Source: CAMFKD01 sp964436955 (GTDB taxonomy: Bacteria; Chlamydiota; Chlamydiia; Chlamydiales; JAJFMA01). From it: a stretch of 48,145 nucleotides of DNA. The notes below the pieces were generated by a model, which saw nothing but the letters and a program-made list of their open reading frames with translations, ran no database searches and had not been told where the DNA came from. A program made the translations under genes and the position numbers. This document shows, piece after piece, positions 25,445 through 33,684 of the stretch (the stretch's first letter is position 1; the number at the start of each line of letters is the position of its first letter). The stretch is taken from NCBI GenBank assembly GCA_964436955.1, contig CAYTFC010000013.1:1-48145 (forward strand), read 5' to 3'.

Positions 25445-26913
25445 AAGTCAATTCCGGGTGCTATTTTGGATGGCATTTTCATGTCATCCGCTTCCATGGA
25501 AGCCACGGGATAAGCGCAGTAGTCGGCTGCATAGAAGGCGCTGGGGCGATGGTTACCGCTCATGCCAATGCCCCCGAAAGGCATGCGACTGCTAGCTCCG
25601 GTAAGAGGCTGATTCCAATTCACGACACCCGCTCTGATTGCGTGATAGAAGGTATCAAATTCCTTTCGGCTGTCAGTAAAAATACCTGCCGAAAGGCCAT
25701 ATTGTGATCGGTTTGCCTCTTCGATAGCAGCTTTGATGTCGGCGACGCGAATGACTTGTAATAGGGGACCAAAGATCTCGTCGTCTGATCGTTCTCCTAC
25801 TTGTGTCACATCGATGAGACCTGGCTTTAGAAAGGCATCTCCAAGTTGCATAGAGGTCATAGGAATCAAGGGCTCAGCCCCTGCTTGCAGCAATTGATCC
25901 TGAGCCGTTAGCAGTTGCTTGGCTGTTGCAGTACTAACCACTGGGCCCATGAATGGAGGAGGGGTGTCATCGTACTTGCCCACTTGGATTAAAGGAATCA
26001 TGGCGCGCAGAGATGCAATGAAGGCATTTCCCTGTTCGCCGTGTGGTACAATCAGTCGACGCGCACATGTGCAGCGCTGGCCCGAGCTAAGGTAAGCCGA
26101 TAGGATTGTCATATAGGCTGCGGCTTTGAGATTGCTTACCGATGTAACAATGAGAGGGTTGTTGCCACCCATTTCTAGAGCAAGAATTTTCTCGGGTTGT
26201 GCTCCAAATTGCTTAGAAAGCGATTGCCCTGTCTTAGCACTGCCAGTAAAGAGGAGCCCATCGATCTGAGGATGCTGAGCCAGAGATTGTCCGGTATCAC
26301 GCCCTCCTTGCACAAGTTGCAGTACTCCTGTTGGAAGGCCGGCCTCGAGCCATATTTCTATCGTTCGTTGCGCAACTAGCGGCGTAAGTTCACTGGGTTT
26401 AAATACCACAGTGTTTCCTGCTAGCAGCGCCGGGATGATATGGCCGTTGGGTAGATGACCAGGAAAGTTGTAGGGGCCAAAAACAGCTAGCACGCCATGA
26501 GGTTTATAGCGTGTAATGGTTAGAGTAGCTGCTTGAGGATCACGCAATTCCGGGCAACGGACCTTGTAGGCATCGATAGAAATGTCGGCCTTGTTAATCA
26601 TGGCTCCTACTTCAGATTCGGCCTCCCACAGTACCTTACCAGTTTCCATACCGATGATTTTTGCTAAATCGGAACGGTGTTCGGTAAGCTTGGCACTAAA
26701 AGCTTTTAGGAAGGCAATTCGGCGATCGATGTGCAAGGCGCTCCAGGCTGGGGCAGCGGCTCGGGCAGAGTTGACAGCAGCGTCGACATCCTTTGGTCCG
26801 GCGCTACATCCCTTCCATAGTTGCTCACCAGATCCTGGGTTAACAGAGATAAAAGGCTGCCCGTTTCCAGGTTTCCAGCGTCCGTCGATGTAGTGGGTAC
26901 CTTTGGGATCCAT
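25441..26913 (-). CDS. astD: Succinylglutamate-semialdehyde dehydrogenase
   Basis: Fourth AST step: oxidises N-succinylglutamate semialdehyde with NAD+. ALDH superfamily, 490 residues from ATG 26913, matching AstD length (~490). The longer upstream frame would run into astA and lacks a ribosome site. Catalytic Glu is in LEMGGNNPLIV and catalytic Cys in SSGQRCTCARRL. The cofactor segment is AVFGPYNFPGHLPNGHI and a C-terminal signature is MPFGGIGMSGNHRPSA. Ten bases separate it from astA and it overlaps astB by four, so translation is likely coupled. Confidence 0.92.
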   Translation of the reverse strand: MDPKGTHYIDGRWKPGNGQPFISVNPGSGEQLWKGCSAGPKDVDAAVNSARAAAPAWSALHIDRRIAFLKAFSAKLTEHRSDLAKIIGMETGKVLWEAESEVGAMINKADISIDAYKVRCPELRDPQAATLTITRYKPHGVLAVFGPYNFPGHLPNGHIIPALLAGNTVVFKPSELTPLVAQRTIEIWLEAGLPTGVLQLVQGGRDTGQSLAQHPQIDGLLFTGSAKTGQSLSKQFGAQPEKILALEMGGNNPLIVTSVSNLKAAAYMTILSAYLSSGQRCTCARRLIVPHGEQGNAFIASLRAMIPLIQVGKYDDTPPPFMGPVVSTATAKQLLTAQDQLLQAGAEPLIPMTSMQLGDAFLKPGLIDVTQVGERSDDEIFGPLLQVIRVADIKAAIEEANRSQYGLSAGIFTDSRKEFDTFYHAIRAGVVNWNQPLTGASSRMPFGGIGMSGNHRPSAFYAADYCAYPVASMEADDMKMPSKIAPGIDL

Positions 26914-26923
26914 AAAAGTATTC

Positions 26924-27955
26924 CTAGGGTTTTTGCTTAGGTTGTGCCAAGACGTAGCGTATCTCATCACCTTTACTAATAAGCAAGGTATTTGCTGCGT
27001 CGTGTGAGAGCGTTACGGACCCATCGTTTTCGTCGATTTGGATACTTGCGTAAGCTACTGCAAAGTTGATGTTTTGGTTGGAAATCATGGCTTTCGAGCC
27101 ATCGAAACTGCCAGCGATTAAATGACGTACAACGGCACTTCGACTATTCGTAATGGTGCGAATTTGGGTTGTTTGCGCTGCTAATTTAGGCCCGGCAACG
27201 AAAATATCTACTTCTCCCGTAGGTTGGAAGCCTTCATTGAGTAGTAGATTTAGCGCGGCTTTAGTATTTTTGTGTGTTTTACCGATGGCACGTTGTGCGG
27301 CTAATGGTAGCAAATTGACATAGATGGGTAGTCTAGGCATGACCTGAGGTATGAAGCTCCGGTCATGGGCCAGAGTAGCGAGCAGGCGCACAAAGGGTAG
27401 CTTAATAAAATGCTCACCTACAGCAGAGTAGAATGGGCTTTCGCGATTCTTTTCGATGCGCCCTCTCATCTCAGCGATGATTGTTCCGTAAAAGCGCTCG
27501 GGAAAGGCGGCAATGAATAGAAATCGGCTTAAGGATAGCAATCGTCCCAGGCCTCCGCTGCGGAACTTTGGTAACAAATAAAGTCCACCTACTTCGGAGG
27601 CAAAGTGTTTACGTAGAATGGGCTGTAGAATACGCACATGACGGATAGTTGGGACTTTGCTATGAGGAAGAACGAGGTCTTCCAAGCGAAAGACAAAGCC
27701 ATCTTCGGATCCTAGTGTGCTTGCGTCGATCGTACACGTTCCCCCAAGCTGCTGTGTGGCGGTATCTTCGAGAACAAACACATAGATGCCGTCCTTTTGC
27801 CCTCCAGAGCTAGCGAAGGATGCCAACGAACGCTGAATTTTTTCGCGTAATAGTATAGAGTTTTTAGGGAGACTTGTCACACCGGCGCCAGCCGTCATCG
27901 CAAATTGCTCGAAGGCTTTCTGATCGCTTTCTCGGATGGGACGGATCACCATCAT
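26924..27955 (-). CDS. astA: Arginine N-succinyltransferase
   Basis: First AST step: transfers succinyl from succinyl-CoA to arginine. 343 residues, the family's usual length. GNAT-like fold opening IRPIRESDQKAFEQFA; GLYLLPKFRSGGLGRLLSLSRFLFIA corresponds to the CoA-binding region. FRLEDLVLPHSKVP and MRGRIEKNRESPFY are also family-like. AGGAAG lies six bases before ATG 27955. Its position directly before astD and astB makes the call secure. Succinyl-CoA use links arginine breakdown to the TCA cycle. Confidence 0.92.
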   Translation of the reverse strand: MMVIRPIRESDQKAFEQFAMTAGAGVTSLPKNSILLREKIQRSLASFASSGGQKDGIYVFVLEDTATQQLGGTCTIDASTLGSEDGFVFRLEDLVLPHSKVPTIRHVRILQPILRKHFASEVGGLYLLPKFRSGGLGRLLSLSRFLFIAAFPERFYGTIIAEMRGRIEKNRESPFYSAVGEHFIKLPFVRLLATLAHDRSFIPQVMPRLPIYVNLLPLAAQRAIGKTHKNTKAALNLLLNEGFQPTGEVDIFVAGPKLAAQTTQIRTITNSRSAVVRHLIAGSFDGSKAMISNQNINFAVAYASIQIDENDGSVTLSHDAANTLLISKGDEIRYVLAQPKQKP

Positions 27956-27964
27956 ATTGTCTTC

Positions 27965-29362
27965 CTAACCCGCTATCGCGGCCTCTAGTTCCTTAGCTGT
28001 TTGGATAAGTGTTTTTTCTATGATCCCTGTAACTGCATCGATATCCGCAAATGTCACTGCACCTACAGGAATTAAGAACCTGATGCGGGTAGGATCGGAG
28101 CCGGCAATAAAGCTAATCACGCCATTCGCAAAGAGATTGTGTACAAAACGGGTGACATGATGCCCATGCCCCGCCAATGGAGTGAATGCGATCATGCCTC
28201 CGATTCCATACGGCCCCTCAATGAGATCGGGATGTCGTTTGGCAATGGCATCAAGCTTACCTGCGAAATAGTTATGAATGGTGGCAATTTTGCCATTTTC
28301 TCCATAGAAGCCCTCTTCAATTAGATGCTTGAGGATCACGCGAGCGGCGTGCAGCGAGGAAGTGCTTCCGGTAAACGTTTGACTTAGCAGACCAGCTTTA
28401 GGTTTGAATTCTTTGCGAAACAGCGTAGCGCACACTTGCGATAATTTTCCGATGGAGACAATGTCTACAAGGTCTTCCAAGCCGAAATATTGAAAGGCAA
28501 ATAGCTTTGGAAGGCGTCCAAAAGTTTGCACTTCGTCGCAACACACAGCGATATGATTTTCGCGGCAGAGAGTCATGAGTTGTCGGAAGAATTCTGTCGA
28601 GCCAACGTTAAAACCACCCTCACCCTGAATAAGTTCAAAAGCCATTAAGGCATGTTGCTTGGGATAGCGCTGAATGTACTCCTTGATCGCTTTAAGGGCC
28701 GCCGCTGTGCTTTCCTCGGGCTTTTGCACATCGAAAAATGGGACGTAATCTACCTGAACATTTAATGGCAGGCCGTAGCGATATTGTGCTTTGTCCGTTA
28801 TTTGGGAAAGAGCCCATGTGCGCCCCATGAAGCAATGACTGAAGGCAATGATGCGCGTGGCGGGTTGACGCGCTTGAAATGCTAGCTTGAGGGCATTTTC
28901 ATTAGCCATTGCACCGCTGGTTGTTAGGAAACAGTGATCAAGGCCAGATGCTTTAATAAGGTCTTCCAGCAACCAAAGGGTATCGACGTTCTGCTGTAGG
29001 TGCCCCTGCATAACAGTATCGCTGATCGCAGCATCAATGCATGCATCCACGATTTCTAGGTTGCTATGGCCAAAGTAATGGACTCCGATACCACTAATAA
29101 AATCATATTTCACGCTGCCGTCAAGTAACTCAACGAGGGCTCCATTACCAATGCCGCTGCCTAAAAATGGAAAGTAGGTGCGCCCCGCGCGGAGCTCTGC
29201 CAATTCTTCCAGCAACTTTTCGTATAACTCTTGGCGTGCTACATCGGGAGGTCGAATGCCCGTGAGTCGTCCTGAATGCTCTTGCACTGCTGAGAGCAGG
29301 AGTTTTTTGGCTTCTCGTACTCGAGGGTCATTGGTTAGACTGTCAGCTTGGAGCGAGTTCAT
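27965..29362 (-). CDS. Class III aminotransferase, likely succinylornithine transaminase
   Basis: PLP-dependent, 465 residues. The catalytic Lys lies in VSIGKLSQ; the cofactor Asp is in CCDEVQTFGR, and TTSGAMANENALKLA binds the phosphate. Context (nine bases before astA, three bases after the M20 gene) makes it the AstC step: succinylornithine to succinylglutamate semialdehyde. The sequence is not a standard AstC: it is about 60 residues longer at the N-terminus and resembles omega-amino acid transaminases such as lysine 6- or GABA transaminases. So the substrate is inferred from the operon. Confidence 0.82.
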   Translation of the reverse strand: MNSLQADSLTNDPRVREAKKLLLSAVQEHSGRLTGIRPPDVARQELYEKLLEELAELRAGRTYFPFLGSGIGNGALVELLDGSVKYDFISGIGVHYFGHSNLEIVDACIDAAISDTVMQGHLQQNVDTLWLLEDLIKASGLDHCFLTTSGAMANENALKLAFQARQPATRIIAFSHCFMGRTWALSQITDKAQYRYGLPLNVQVDYVPFFDVQKPEESTAAALKAIKEYIQRYPKQHALMAFELIQGEGGFNVGSTEFFRQLMTLCRENHIAVCCDEVQTFGRLPKLFAFQYFGLEDLVDIVSIGKLSQVCATLFRKEFKPKAGLLSQTFTGSTSSLHAARVILKHLIEEGFYGENGKIATIHNYFAGKLDAIAKRHPDLIEGPYGIGGMIAFTPLAGHGHHVTRFVHNLFANGVISFIAGSDPTRIRFLIPVGAVTFADIDAVTGIIEKTLIQTAKELEAAIAG

Positions 29363-29365
29363 CCC

Positions 29366-30598
29366 TTAATCCTTTTTTAGTAGCATAAAGTCGCCGGAAG
29401 CAATGGCCATCAACACCAACGCGATATGGCGCGCGCGTTGCGGCATTTTATCTAAGTCAATATACTCCTCGAATGTGTGTATATTTCCTCCTGCAGCACC
29501 CATGGAATCGATTACCGGAAGTCCTGCGGCCGCCAATGCGTTTCCGTCACAAACGCCACCCGACTCTCGCCATTCCATCGGAATGTTTAAAATGTTAGCG
29601 CATTTTTTGACTTCATTGAATAGCGCCTGAGTAGCCTTGTCAAAGGGCTTTGGACCCCGATAGGAAAGGAGATGCAAATCCAGAGTGGCTGGACGCTCAC
29701 GCAGGCTTGCTTCGTCGGTGATCGCTTTTATTTGTTTGATGAGAAGTTGTTGTGAATCGGCGTTAGAGCAGCGAATACCAAACTCTACCATCGCCAAATC
29801 GGGGACGATATTTACGGCGGATCCACCAGAAATTTTTCCAATATTCAATATCGATTCGGTTGTAGCAGCATTTAGTTCATATAGTAATTGCAGTGGTGAT
29901 AAAAGCGACACGATTGCATTGATGCCACTGTGGAAGTCTCGTCCGGCATGAGCGCTTTTACCCCTGGCAACCAGGCCAAATGATGCCGAACCCTTTCGCG
30001 CGCTGACAAAAGCTCCATCTGAAAATTGAGGTTCGACAATAATGCCTAGATCGAAGTGTGGTGCACGTTGCAGAAGATAAGATGTGGAGCTCATGGAACC
30101 AATTTCTTCATCAGGATTCAGAAAAACTTCCCATCCTAACTGATCTGCAAAGGGAGAGCGTTCGAAGGCTTCAAGTGCCGTTAGAAGAATGACTAAGCCG
30201 CCTTTTAAATCGGAAACACCAGGGCCTTGCAGCTTACCATCTTCTCGATGGGAGCATTTTTGAAAGGGACTTTCTGGACCAAACACCGTATCCATGTGCC
30301 CATTCAGGAATATTTGCTTACGAGCGGAAGGCCGTTTGATGATGGAGAGACCATTTGGAGCCGCAGTTGAGAGCAGCATTCCATCTTGGCTTAAGGATAG
30401 GCGGGGAGGAAGTTCAATTTCATTGACGCTATCGCCAAGGGGTTGAAAGGCGTTTTTTAGCGTATTTCGCATGCGATCAATGCCCTTGATATTCTGTGAG
30501 CCAGAATTGATATTGGCCCATTCTTCTACTAACGCAATCATGCGATCTTTTTTATCATCAATGTAGGACAAATGTGGTAGCAGAATATCTAGAGGCAT
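29366..30598 (-). CDS. M20-family amidohydrolase, candidate succinylglutamate desuccinylase replacement
   Basis: 410-residue zinc hydrolase of the M20/glutamate carboxypeptidase type. Metal ligands and catalytic residues are visible: GHMDTVF, the bridging Asp in GVSDLKGGL, the Glu pair in DEEIGS, and a dimerisation domain with GKSAHAGRD. M20 enzymes of this group cleave N-acyl-glutamate bonds, which is what succinylglutamate contains. It is the first gene of the AST operon and no AstE (M14/AspA type) gene is in the window. I choose ATG 30598 because AGGGGGG precedes it and the promoter leaves a 25-base leader; an upstream GTG would start inside the promoter. Desuccinylase function is inference. 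Confidence 0.8.
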   Translation of the reverse strand: MPLDILLPHLSYIDDKKDRMIALVEEWANINSGSQNIKGIDRMRNTLKNAFQPLGDSVNEIELPPRLSLSQDGMLLSTAAPNGLSIIKRPSARKQIFLNGHMDTVFGPESPFQKCSHREDGKLQGPGVSDLKGGLVILLTALEAFERSPFADQLGWEVFLNPDEEIGSMSSTSYLLQRAPHFDLGIIVEPQFSDGAFVSARKGSASFGLVARGKSAHAGRDFHSGINAIVSLLSPLQLLYELNAATTESILNIGKISGGSAVNIVPDLAMVEFGIRCSNADSQQLLIKQIKAITDEASLRERPATLDLHLLSYRGPKPFDKATQALFNEVKKCANILNIPMEWRESGGVCDGNALAAAGLPVIDSMGAAGGNIHTFEEYIDLDKMPQRARHIALVLMAIASGDFMLLKKD

Positions 30599-30629
30599 AT
30601 CCCCCCTTGAGGTGGTAGATCTATGCTTC

Positions 30630-30658
30630 ACTTTATGCTAGGTTCGGTAGGCTGACAA
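30630..30658 (-). promoter_or_regulatory. Promoter of the AST operon
   Basis: On the minus strand TTGTCA (30653-30658) and TAAAGT (30630-30635) are exactly 17 bases apart. Transcription would begin about 25 bases before ATG 30598, which supports that start over the upstream GTG. Confidence 0.55.
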
Positions 30659-30775
30659 TTGTTTTTTTTATGCTTAACAAAAATTTTTCCTTTTTTCTTT
30701 ATCTTTAATAGGACGATGGATAAGGTCAGGAAAAAAATAGCCCAAGATCATGTAATTGCTTTGAGGGAACACTAG

Positions 30776-30997
30776 ATGAAAGGGGATCCACATAGTGCGG
30801 TGCGTAAGGCTTTAGGCAAAAAATATGCCTGTTACGTATTGATTACATGCGATAAGCCGTTGGCTGATGGACATATGGAAGTTCAGATGTCATATGAAGG
30901 AGATGCTGCTTTGGCATCTTATCTCATTCAAGGGGCCCAGGATTATTTGGATATTGATGAAGTGTTGGATATTCCTGCGTTAGCCGTTAAGGGTTAG
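30776..30997 (+). CDS. Small conserved-type hypothetical protein (73 aa)
   Basis: 73-residue acidic, cytoplasmic-looking protein with no membrane or signal segment. GAGGGAAC lies before ATG 30776. The sequence reads YACYVLITCDKPLADGHMEV, then SYEGDAALASYLIQGAQ, a compact alpha/beta pattern. I have the impression that chlamydiae carry a similar small protein, but cannot confirm it. It stands between the AST operon (divergent) and a repeat cluster. Confidence 0.65.
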   Translation: MKGDPHSAVRKALGKKYACYVLITCDKPLADGHMEVQMSYEGDAALASYLIQGAQDYLDIDEVLDIPALAVKG

Positions 30998-31006
30998 TTA
31001 GCGCTT

Positions 31007-31220
31007 CAATAACATCCTAAAATCGAGCCTGAGCCCGGTCCCATAGGCGTTGATCTAAGACCCTGATTGCTACCAAAACTTCATCTAGCGCTCATAGCGA
31101 TGCATCATCTGCAACATTATGCCTCTCGGCAAGAGATCACTCTTGCCGTCGAGGCATACTGCTGCAGATGATGCATCGCTATGAGCGCTAGATGAAGTTT
31201 TGGTAGCAATCAGGGTCTTA
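31007..31220. repeat. Palindromic repeat element with 58-base arms
   Basis: The element opens with CAATAACATCCTAAAATCG (31007-) and then carries TAAGACCCTGATTGCTACC (31056-31074) at the edge of a palindrome. Arms 31056-31113 and 31163-31220 match perfectly over 58 bases. The centre also pairs (CGGCAAGA with TCTTGCCG, ATGCCTC with GAGGCAT), so nearly all 165 bases can fold. Parts recur at 10-52, 31352-31391 (inverted) and 43455-43521. Confidence 0.92.
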
Positions 31221-31351
31221 AGCAACATTTCTACTCAGTCAATTTATTCTCCATCGTGCTTTTAGTCGGATTTCGATGGAGAAGTTTCTATTTCTTGATT
31301 TTAAATTACCATAAAATCTTCACTTACAATCACCTAAAGAATTAACTTAAC

Positions 31352-31391
31352 GCGTATGGGCTCGGGCTCGGGCACGATTAGGACGTTATTG
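31352..31391. repeat. Partial inverted copy of the interspersed element
   Basis: GCGTATGGGCTCGGGCTCGG through GTTATTG is the reverse complement, with several mismatches, of the opening of the elements at 31007 and 43455 (CAATAAC-TCC ... CCCATA-GC). The remaining bases of 31221-31476 are an AT-rich leader for lptD; I see no gene there. Confidence 0.65.
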
Positions 31392-31476
31392 GAATGGGAT
31401 GTGGGCATCGGGCACGAGTTGCAGGGTAATAGCTATCAGGGTATAGTTTTGCCTTTTTGGTAAGCCCCCACGTTTG

Positions 31477-33621
31477 ATGCTCAAAAAACTATGTACAGTT
31501 GTAGCTTGTGCCCTCGTTTCCCCTCTCTCTTCCTTGGAGATTGGCGATACAGTAGACTTTGCCAAAGATGTTTCTGTTTGTCTTCGCGATCCTTCGCTTT
31601 GTGATGGCGTACTTACCACCGAATCCGGTGGTGTGGTTACGGCACCGGATATCCGTATTCAAGCCAGAAACATCGAGTCTAGTCGTCAGATAATAGATGA
31701 CAAACCTGTATTTGTGATTCGCGCTGAGGGTGATCTGATGCTTGAGTATCATGATCAAATTTTCACCGGCAGCCTTTTACAATACGACATTCAAAAACGT
31801 CATGGCTACCTCTACGATGGGCGCAGTGTTATCCATCCATGGTATGTTGGCGCAGACTGCATCATCTTGCTGCCTAGTGGCGATTACCGCCTTTATAAAG
31901 GATTTCTGTCCACCTCGCCATTCTGGGATCCTGAATGGCAGATTTGCATGGAAGACGGCTATATCACAAAAAAATATGTGTTAACTGCGCGTGGTGTGCA
32001 GTTTAAACTCATGCGCCTTCCCTTATTATGGCTCCCCTACCTAAAGACTCCTTTGGATTGGCTAATCGATCACCCGCTGAGATACCGCATTAGATGGGGT
32101 GGTGAGCAAGGTTTTCGTATAGGAGCCACTTACAAAATCTTGGATTGGGGGTGTTTTAAGACTTTTTTGCGCACGGATTATCGCTTGTCACGTGGTCCTG
32201 GGGTAGCTATCGAAACCGAGTATGCCACTCCGGACAGCTCTGAGGTCTTTCTTACTCGCAACTATGTTGCTCGTGATTCGAGCCTTATTGACCCAGAGGA
32301 ACGATTTCGCTACCGTTTTCAAGGTTATTACAATAAATGTTTAGGATTTGCCGGCACTGATCTAAACGTAACGTATGACAAGATCAGTGATGAGGACATG
32401 CCTAATGACTACAGTGATAGGGATTTGGATCTAGAAACTGCACAGAAAACGCAAGTGAGCGTGCATAGTCAGACGGATTATATAGTGGCTAACTTTCGCA
32501 CTCGCGTTCGTGTTAACCCTTTTGAGACTGTTAAGGAAGACCTTCCTGTCTTTAACTTTAGTGTGCATCCGGTTACGCTTGGTTGGACTGGAATCATTTC
32601 AGAAAGTCGTGCCGCCTTCGGCTATCATGATTTTAAATTTTCAAACTTGCATCCTGATACACAAGGATTCAATTCGACTCGTGTAGAGTTCACTCAAAGC
32701 GTCTATCGGCCGTTTCGATTTGGTTCGACAACGCTGACACCTGAAGCTGGAGGCATTGCCATCTATTATGGTAATAGTATGCAACGCGATAGTAAGTGGG
32801 TGGTTTTAGGTTGCTTTGGAGCGACGCTTAACACTCAGCTGCAGCGCACCTTTGATTGCTTTAAGCACGTGATCGAGCCATATGCGCAATATAGGTACCT
32901 GACAACGCCAAATAACTCTCCCGATCAACACTTCATTTTTGATCTTAATGATGGCTGGTTCAGACTCGATACCTTGCGCATAGGTACAAGGCATCTTCTT
33001 TATCAGAAATGGCGACATGGCAATATTGCTCACCGCCTGACGTTAGACTTATATGCCTATTGTTTTTTTGACACGCCGACCATTGGAAGTGTGGTGCCGC
33101 GCATCTATGCAAAAACAATATGGGACGCGACACCTTATTTGCGATACACTACGATGGTGGTTTATAACCAGCAACACAATTTATTGGACGAACTTAATCT
33201 TTGCTCTCAATGGACCTTTAGCGATAATCTCGCGCTCTATGCCGAATACCGCTATCGCAGCCAGTGGTATTGGAGGCGTGTGGATCCTGATAATTTTATC
33301 TTAGATAGTTTTCGTTCGGAGAATCAAATTCTGGCATCGCCATTATCTGACAAACGCAGTACAGCGCTTTTGCACCTCTATTGGCGTCTTCAGCATGACC
33401 TTGCGCTTGACGTCCAGTACCATCAAGGGTGGGGTAGAACAACGCAGCCCAACTACCATGAATATCAGATTGATCTGCATAAAACGATACGTTCGACATG
33501 GCATCTCACATTTAGCTACCAGTTTCGTGAAGATGATCACCGTTTTGCGATTCATATGAAGTGTGGATTAAAGCGTCCAGAATGTCCGGGTGGATGCCCT
33601 ACATGGAGCCTGCTAGAATAG
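31477..33621 (+). CDS. lptD: LPS-assembly outer-membrane protein LptD
   Basis: Outer-membrane beta-barrel that inserts lipopolysaccharide into the outer leaflet with LptE. From ATG 31477 the product has 714 residues: a signal peptide (LKKLCTVVACALVSPLSSLE), an OstA/LptA-like beta-jellyroll (about residues 50-190), then a long barrel rich in alternating aromatic strands to the C-terminus. Typical LptD signals are VRAEGDLMLEYH-type strands and LPLLWLPYLKTPLDW. Two Cys pairs, CLRDPSLC near residue 35 and three Cys in CGLKRPECPGGC at the end, could form the disulfides that link jellyroll to barrel. The lone ATG follows a TTG in frame. Confidence 0.85.
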   Translation: MLKKLCTVVACALVSPLSSLEIGDTVDFAKDVSVCLRDPSLCDGVLTTESGGVVTAPDIRIQARNIESSRQIIDDKPVFVIRAEGDLMLEYHDQIFTGSLLQYDIQKRHGYLYDGRSVIHPWYVGADCIILLPSGDYRLYKGFLSTSPFWDPEWQICMEDGYITKKYVLTARGVQFKLMRLPLLWLPYLKTPLDWLIDHPLRYRIRWGGEQGFRIGATYKILDWGCFKTFLRTDYRLSRGPGVAIETEYATPDSSEVFLTRNYVARDSSLIDPEERFRYRFQGYYNKCLGFAGTDLNVTYDKISDEDMPNDYSDRDLDLETAQKTQVSVHSQTDYIVANFRTRVRVNPFETVKEDLPVFNFSVHPVTLGWTGIISESRAAFGYHDFKFSNLHPDTQGFNSTRVEFTQSVYRPFRFGSTTLTPEAGGIAIYYGNSMQRDSKWVVLGCFGATLNTQLQRTFDCFKHVIEPYAQYRYLTTPNNSPDQHFIFDLNDGWFRLDTLRIGTRHLLYQKWRHGNIAHRLTLDLYAYCFFDTPTIGSVVPRIYAKTIWDATPYLRYTTMVVYNQQHNLLDELNLCSQWTFSDNLALYAEYRYRSQWYWRRVDPDNFILDSFRSENQILASPLSDKRSTALLHLYWRLQHDLALDVQYHQGWGRTTQPNYHEYQIDLHKTIRSTWHLTFSYQFREDDHRFAIHMKCGLKRPECPGGCPTWSLLE

Positions 33622-33684
33622 CGTAATTCAAACTATTTCTAGGCGACGCTGTCTAGTTTTCGCCTGTTTTGAATTTTTAGGATT

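Noticed and set aside
24119..30598. Acetyl-arginine or ornithine biosynthesis operon
   Set aside because: AstA, AstB and AstD motifs identify the degradative succinyl pathway; there is no acetylglutamate kinase or reductase.
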